A stretch of 27,985 nt of DNA from a bacterium (GTDB taxonomy: Bacteria; SM23-31; JAUVVT01). Every line of letters begins with the position of its first letter. Position 1 is the stretch's first letter. The position numbers and the translations under genes are program-made. The notes under the pieces are model-generated. The model worked only from the letters and a program-made list of their open reading frames with translations. It was not told where the DNA came from and made no database searches. The stretch is from assembly GCA_030616165.1 (NCBI GenBank), contig JAUWXV010000023.1, positions 1 to 27,985 of the forward strand, given 5' to 3'. Shown here in pieces: positions 23,882-27,985 of this stretch.

Positions 23882-24601
23882 ATGTCTGAAATAAAATATA
23901 AGAGAATATTATTAAAAATTAGTGGGGAGGTATTATCTGGCGGAAAGGGATTCGGACTTTATCCAGAGATGTTTGAAAGGATATCGAATGAAATAAAAAG
24001 TGTAAAAGAACTCGGTGTCGAGACTGGTATAGTTGTTGGTGGAGGAAATATATTTCGGGGTTCAAACGAACAGTTCAATCTAATAGACAGAGCATCTGCT
24101 GATTATATGGGAATGCTTGCAACTGTAATAAATGCTGTTGCACTACAGAACTATTTGGAGAAGATGGGCATGTTTACTAGAGTTTTAAGTGCTATAAACA
24201 TGGAGTCAATTGCTGAACCCTATATCAGAAGGAGAGCAATTAGACATCTTGAAAAGGGAAGGATAGTAATATTTGCAGCAGGTACCGGGAATCCATATTT
24301 TACCACAGATACTACAGCGGCTCTAAGGGCAATAGAAACAGAAGCTGAGGTTGTGCTGAAAGGGACAAGAGTTGACGGAGTTTATGCAACAGACCCCGAA
24401 ATTGACCCCGGTGCTTCTAAGTTCAATGAAATGGCATATCTTCAACTTGTTAAAGATGGGCTGAAGATTATGGATAATACAGCAGTTACTCTTTGTATGA
24501 ACCATAATGTCCCAATTATTATTTTTAATTTGCTTGTTAAAGATAATCTTAAAAATATTATCTTGGGAAAAAGTATAGGAACAATAATAGAGAACAAGTA
24601 A
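23882..24601 (+). CDS. pyrH: UMP kinase
   Basis: A 239-residue bacterial UMP kinase that phosphorylates UMP to UDP with ATP. Motifs: RILLKISGEVLSG, GIVVGGGNIFRG, DYMGMLATVINAVALQN, TGNPYFTTDTTAALRA and the GVYATDPEIDP loop. The frame runs upstream to 23834, but MSEIKYKRILLKISGE at ATG 23882 is the normal N-terminus. It ends GTIIENK with stop TAA at 24599-24601, which overlaps a relic frr start (TAATG). The last codons are duplicated 100 bases downstream as KTIVENR. Confidence 0.95.
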   Translation: MSEIKYKRILLKISGEVLSGGKGFGLYPEMFERISNEIKSVKELGVETGIVVGGGNIFRGSNEQFNLIDRASADYMGMLATVINAVALQNYLEKMGMFTRVLSAINMESIAEPYIRRRAIRHLEKGRIVIFAAGTGNPYFTTDTTAALRAIETEAEVVLKGTRVDGVYATDPEIDPGASKFNEMAYLQLVKDGLKIMDNTAVTLCMNHNVPIIIFNLLVKDNLKNIILGKSIGTIIENK

Positions 24602-24612
24602 TGCTTGAAGAG
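24581..24612 (+). repeat. Direct repeat copy 1 across the pyrH stop and a relic frr start
   Basis: 32 bases matching 24681-24712 at 27 of 32 positions. It holds the pyrH stop in TAATG and the codons ATG CTT GAA GAG, which would begin MLEE like RRF but stop after two more codons. Confidence 0.85.
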
Positions 24613-24620
24613 ACTTTGTA

Positions 24621-24668
24621 GGACAGACATTCCTGTCTGTCGAATTGGCAGACATTCTTGTCTGTCCT
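24621..24668. repeat. Tandem family A hairpins between pyrH and frr
   Basis: GACAGACA-ttcc-TGTCTGTC (24622-24641) and GGCAGACA-ttct-TGTCTGTCC. AGGACAGACA (24620-24629) can also pair with TGTCTGTCCT (24659-24668). It lies within the 100-bp duplicated unit. Confidence 0.9.
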
Positions 24669-24680
24669 GCTGTTGCAAAA

Positions 24681-24712
24681 ACAATAGTGGAAAACAGGTA
24701 ATGCTTGAAGAA
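24681..24712 (+). repeat. Direct repeat copy 2 at the frr start
   Basis: Copy 2 of the pyrH/frr junction. Read in the pyrH frame it gives KTIVENR and a stop in TAATG, whose ATG (24701) is the functional frr start. Confidence 0.85.
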
Positions 24713-25258
24713 ATATATAAAGATATTAAAAGGCGGATGGAGAAGGCTTTAGAAAAGTTAAAGGAAGAATTGTCAAAAATTCGGACTGGAAAAGCTACGA
24801 CTACACTTTTAGATGGAGTTAAAGTAGAGTATTATGGAAATAGGGTGCCTTTAAAACAGGTGGCTAATATAGGAACACCTGATATACATTTAATCGCCAT
24901 TCAGCCCTGGGAAAAGGGTATGCTTGAAGAAATAGAGAAGGCTATACTGAAATCTGAACTTGGACTTGTTCCAACAAACGATGGTAATATTATCCGTGTT
25001 CCTATTCCCAAACTCACCGAGGAGAGAAGACTTGAACTGGTTAAACTCGTCAAAAAATTCGGAGAAGAATCAAAAATCGCTATTAGAAATATCAGAAGAG
25101 ATGGAAATGATAAGGTGAAAAAAATGGAGAAAAATAGCGAAATCTCCGAAGATGAAATGAGAAAAGGTATAGATAAGATTCAAGAAACTACAGATGAGTT
25201 TATCGAGAAAATTGACAAAATTGTGAAATTAAAAGAACAGGAAATTATAGAAGTATAG
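24701..25258 (+). CDS. frr: Ribosome recycling factor
   Basis: A 185-residue RRF, exactly the family length, which splits post-termination ribosomes with EF-G. It has KLKEELSKIRTGKATTTLLDGVKVEYYG-type N-terminal sequence, PLKQVANI, AIQPWEK, IRVPIPKLTEERR and the basic C-terminal RNIRRDGNDKVKK. The open frame extends to 24605, but those residues are family A repeat. ATG 24701 gives the normal start MLEEIYKD. The sequence upstream of it is a duplicate of the pyrH end. Last gene before a terminator. Confidence 0.95.
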   Translation: MLEEIYKDIKRRMEKALEKLKEELSKIRTGKATTTLLDGVKVEYYGNRVPLKQVANIGTPDIHLIAIQPWEKGMLEEIEKAILKSELGLVPTNDGNIIRVPIPKLTEERRLELVKLVKKFGEESKIAIRNIRRDGNDKVKKMEKNSEISEDEMRKGIDKIQETTDEFIEKIDKIVKLKEQEIIEV

Positions 25259-25369
25259 CCTGAATCTGTTTTTTATAATTATTAAAAAATTTTTGTAAAT
25301 TTCGGGTAATTGGCTGAAAATGTTAAAATTAATCTTTTAACTCGACATATGAGAAATAGGTTTAAAGTT

Positions 25370-25448
25370 TCTTTTCCGCCTGAGGCGGATCAGCCTTTGG
25401 CGGAGCACACTTTCTTTTCAAAGAAAGTGGATTTTCAAAAGAAAGTAG
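25370..25448. repeat. Family E composite repeat, copy 6
   Basis: AAGTTTCTTTTCCGCCTGAGGCGGAT, then a worn copy of the middle module (cagcctttggcgg), then CACTTTCTTT (25408-25417), TC, AAAGAAAGTG (25420-25429). A partial extra copy, TTTTCAAAAGAAAGTAG, follows. The first long palindrome is missing. Confidence 0.8.
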
Positions 25449-25478
25449 CAAATTTATAAAATATATAAATTTGAAATA

Positions 25479-25510
25479 AGCTAATCTTTGAAAGATTGGC
25501 TTTTTTTGTT
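25479..25510 (+). terminator. Intrinsic terminator after frr
   Basis: AGCTAATCTT (25479-25488), loop TGA, AAGATTGGCT (25492-25501), then a run of T. The ten-pair stem has one G-U pair. It fits as the end of the rplM-frr transcript. Confidence 0.85.
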
Positions 25511-25617
25511 TAATAAAATATTTTATTTTAACCTCACTACTCTTTGACTTTTTTAAAATATAATTAAATTATAAAAAATATATTCCTATATTTATGATAA
25601 AAGACAATATGATGGTA

Positions 25618-25660
25618 GGTCAGACATTCTTGCCCGCCTGTCTGCGGACACGGTCTGACT
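25618..25660. repeat. Family A hairpin repeat, variant insert
   Basis: GGTCAGAC (25618-25625) pairs with GTCTGAC (25653-25659) around an insert of ttgcccgcctgtctgcgg type. It lies ahead of the NHL gene. Confidence 0.7.
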
Positions 25661-25734
25661 AAAATAACTGAGGGACAGACACAAGTGCAAGCAGGAATGC
25701 GAAATTTACTAAAGTAAAGTTATTTTATTACATT

Positions 25735-26709
25735 ATGAAGCAAGAATCTATTTTTAAAAGAGTATTTTTAAATAATATAAAATTTTTTCGCTTTTGTTTA
25801 CTTTTAAACTTAATTTTTTTATTGTGTTTTATTAAAATATCGAGTAAAGAGAAATCGGAAAATAATTTTATTTTTGTGGCATTTTTTGGTGGAAAGGGGA
25901 GTGCGGAGGGAGAACTTGAAAATCCTGCTGGAATAAGCGTTGATGTGAACGGATACATCTATGTTGCGGATGCTGGTAATCACAGAATTCAGAAGTTCTC
26001 CGAAAGAGGCGATTTTCTTGAATATAGGGGAGGATTTGGATGGAGTGGAGAGAATTTTGATAAACCTTTTGATATTTATGCTAAATCAGTACTTGATATT
26101 TTCGTGGTCGACCAAAATGCAAATAGAATTGTAAGATTTGATAAGGATTTAAATTATATTTCTTCACTTGCGGCTGATGATATTGAAGATAATGACCTCA
26201 TTTTTGGGTATCCGTCAGGAATTGCTGTGTCCAAAAGGGGCGATATTTTTGTTGTTGATGGTGAAAATAAAAGAATAATAAAGATAAACAGTTTTGGAAA
26301 TCCGGAGATGAGTTTTGGAGGATTTGAGAATCTTGATTTTAGATTAAACCAGCCGTTTCAGATTGCTGTGTCTCCAGATAATGAAATTTTTGTTTCCGAT
26401 ATTTCTCTAAAGAAAGTGATTGTATTCGATTATTTCGGGAATTTTTATTTTGAGATAGCAAGCAGTTCAATGAAATCTTCTGCAGGTATTGATATTGATA
26501 ATGAAGGCAGATTATTTGTCGCCGACCCAGAAGCTGCATCAGTTCACGTCTTTGACGTAAACGGTTCATTTTTATTTACCATAAAAGGAAACGAAATCGG
26601 AGGAGGTGAAATTATCGAAGAACCTGTTGATATTGTTTTTTTTAAAGGACTGCTTTATATTGTAGACAATATACAAAATAGAATTTATATACTCAAAGAA
26701 AGAAATTGA
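25735..26709 (+). CDS. NHL-repeat beta-propeller protein, secreted or membrane-anchored
   Basis: A 324-residue protein. A basic N-terminus and one strongly hydrophobic segment (about residues 17-37) look like a signal peptide or anchor. The rest is a series of NHL-type propeller blades, with repeated patterns such as NPAGISVDVNGYIYVADAGN, HRIQKFSERGD, YPSGIAVSKRGDIFVVDGEN and GIDIDNEGRLFVADPEA: five to six blades. NHL propellers usually bind proteins or carbohydrates. The next gene starts inside its stop codon (TGATG), so the two are probably co-translated and act together at the envelope. ATG 25735 lacks a clear ribosome binding site. Specific function is unknown. Confidence 0.75.
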   Translation: MKQESIFKRVFLNNIKFFRFCLLLNLIFLLCFIKISSKEKSENNFIFVAFFGGKGSAEGELENPAGISVDVNGYIYVADAGNHRIQKFSERGDFLEYRGGFGWSGENFDKPFDIYAKSVLDIFVVDQNANRIVRFDKDLNYISSLAADDIEDNDLIFGYPSGIAVSKRGDIFVVDGENKRIIKINSFGNPEMSFGGFENLDFRLNQPFQIAVSPDNEIFVSDISLKKVIVFDYFGNFYFEIASSSMKSSAGIDIDNEGRLFVADPEAASVHVFDVNGSFLFTIKGNEIGGGEIIEEPVDIVFFKGLLYIVDNIQNRIYILKERN

Positions 26710-27985
26710 TGACATTTTTTAATAATAAAATTTTTTTTATTTTTATATTCATATTTTTTATTTGTATTCAAAAAACTCACAGTGAAGACAAAAATATAGT
26801 TTTCCCTTTTACATTAAATCATCAATTTAAGACCTTTTATGGCAATGGTAAGCAGAATATATTCAATCTTGAAAGTTACAGGATTATCAAAGATTCTGTC
26901 AATGTTTATATAAATGGTTTCAAGATAAGACCTGAAAAAAGATTCAGTATAGATTATGATACAAACAACTTAACCTTTTTTGATCCCCCGCCAAAAGGAA
27001 GCATCATCAAAGTCTATTATAGGGTAATCCCGATAAATCTTAAAAGTATTTATTATAACAGAGAGGGATTTGGTGTATCCACAGAAAAGAACTACTCTGT
27101 TAATAATCCAATTAAAAATTCTCCAATTGAGAAAGAGGTCGATAAATCGATTTTTGAAAAGAGCGGCAGCCTTATCCGTGGATTCAGTATTCACACTGAT
27201 AGGGGCTTGACAATGAATTCTGGATTCAGGATGGATTTCAGAGGCGATATAGGAAAAAACCTTGAAGTAATTGCGAGCCTTACTGACCAGAATTCACCGT
27301 TACAGCCCGAAGGGAATACACAAACTCTGAGTGAAATAGATAGAATCTTTTTTAAAGTTCGTGGTAAAGGTTATGAAACGACGCTTGGTGATTTAAGCAT
27401 CGATTATAATGGGACAGAATTCTCTAATTATCACAGGAAACTTCAGGGAATATCCGGAGGAGGAAAAATTGGTTCTAAAGAGTTTGTATTTTCTGCTGCT
27501 GTTTCAAAAGGGAAATTTAATACGAACAGATTTATGGGGAGGGAGGGGAATCAAGGTCCATATCAATTAACCGGGAAGAGTGGGGAAAAATATATCGTTG
27601 TTATCGGTGGAACTGAAAAGGTCTGGATTGATGGTGAATTAATGAAAAGGGGAGAGGATAATGATTACATTATAGAATATGCAAATGGACAAATCACTTT
27701 TACAAGGCACAGATTGATAACAGATGAGTCTCGGATTGAAGTCGATTTTCAATATACGGACGGAAATTCAAGAGAAAATATCTATTCAATAAAATCAGAA
27801 GGCAATTTATATGTAAAAGGGCTTAAATATAATATGACCCTTATTAAAGAAAATGATGTTCAGGATGAAAATTCCACTTTCTCTCTTTCAGATATAGATT
27901 TTAATCCAAATTCGCTGCAAAAACTTCAAAAGGATGGGAATAATTATTATCAAAGCGGAGTTTCTTATGTTGGTCAGGGTAATGG
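26709..27985 (+). CDS. Large exported, probably outer-membrane beta-barrel protein (N-terminal part)
   Basis: Runs off the window end after about 425 codons. The N-terminus (MTFFNNKIFFIFIFIFFICI...HSEDK) is a signal peptide. The following domain has repeated short beta motifs: VNVYINGFKIRPEKRFSIDY, TDRGLTMNSGFRMDFRG, ASLTDQNSPLQPEGNTQTLS, KVWIDGELMKRGEDNDYIIE and RLITDESRIEVDFQY. This pattern resembles large uncharacterised envelope proteins of FCB-type candidate phyla. I cannot assign a function. ATG 26709 overlaps the upstream stop codon. It is missing from simple complete-frame lists because it has no stop in the window. Confidence 0.72.
   Translation, partial: MTFFNNKIFFIFIFIFFICIQKTHSEDKNIVFPFTLNHQFKTFYGNGKQNIFNLESYRIIKDSVNVYINGFKIRPEKRFSIDYDTNNLTFFDPPPKGSIIKVYYRVIPINLKSIYYNREGFGVSTEKNYSVNNPIKNSPIEKEVDKSIFEKSGSLIRGFSIHTDRGLTMNSGFRMDFRGDIGKNLEVIASLTDQNSPLQPEGNTQTLSEIDRIFFKVRGKGYETTLGDLSIDYNGTEFSNYHRKLQGISGGGKIGSKEFVFSAAVSKGKFNTNRFMGREGNQGPYQLTGKSGEKYIVVIGGTEKVWIDGELMKRGEDNDYIIEYANGQITFTRHRLITDESRIEVDFQYTDGNSRENIYSIKSEGNLYVKGLKYNMTLIKENDVQDENSTFSLSDIDFNPNSLQKLQKDGNNYYQSGVSYVGQGN

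Overview
The window looks like chromosomal DNA from an AT-rich, Gram-negative-type, probably uncultured bacterium. A class I dihydroorotase, a short EF-Ts, PyrR control of pyrimidine genes, a large secreted barrel-like protein and dense families of intergenic hairpins would fit an FCB-type candidate phylum such as WOR-3. That placement is a guess from gene content, not a phylogeny. Nearly every gene is on the + strand. Only one small hypothetical gene is on the - strand.

Layout. 1-1120: cytochrome c maturation genes ccmC and ccmD. 1362-5756: a glcD-glcE-glcF-type operon that oxidises a 2-hydroxy acid (glycolate or D-lactate), using two FAD subunits and one Fe-S subunit. 5757-7051: a gene-free stretch with composite palindromes and one strong orphan promoter. 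7052-8077: galT-like gene. 8701-15850: a tightly packed five-gene operon (NuoE-, NuoF-, NuoG/FdhA-like, NfnA-like and NfnB-like) that looks like a multisubunit flavin-based electron-bifurcating transhydrogenase. 16028-16201: small - strand hypothetical gene. 16776-20631: promoter, tRNA-Val(CAC), a PyrR-type attenuator and terminator, then pyrR, pyrB and pyrC. 20819-25510: promoter, rplM, rpsI, rpsB, tsf, pyrH, frr and a terminator. 25735-27985: an NHL-propeller protein overlapping the start of a large exported protein that runs off the window.

Outside the bifurcating operon almost every intergenic gap carries short hairpin repeats from at least five families. I call them A (CAGACA-ttct-TGTCTG), B (GAAGGTG-ttctt-CACCTTC), C (TGTCATTGCGAGG / GTGGCAATCTCA), D (GGGGCGACCC-type) and E (a long palindrome followed by CTACTTTCTTT-nn-AAAGAAAGTAG). 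They split gene pairs that are usually adjacent. At pyrH/frr and glcE/glcF they sit inside short direct duplications. They also create false N-terminal extensions on several reading frames, so I moved several starts downstream.

The most interesting items are the NuoEFG-like plus NfnAB-like operon, whose molybdopterin-family subunit has lost the formate dehydrogenase active-site residues; a PyrR attenuator placed directly behind a tRNA gene; and the repeat-driven duplication of the pyrH/frr stop-start junction.
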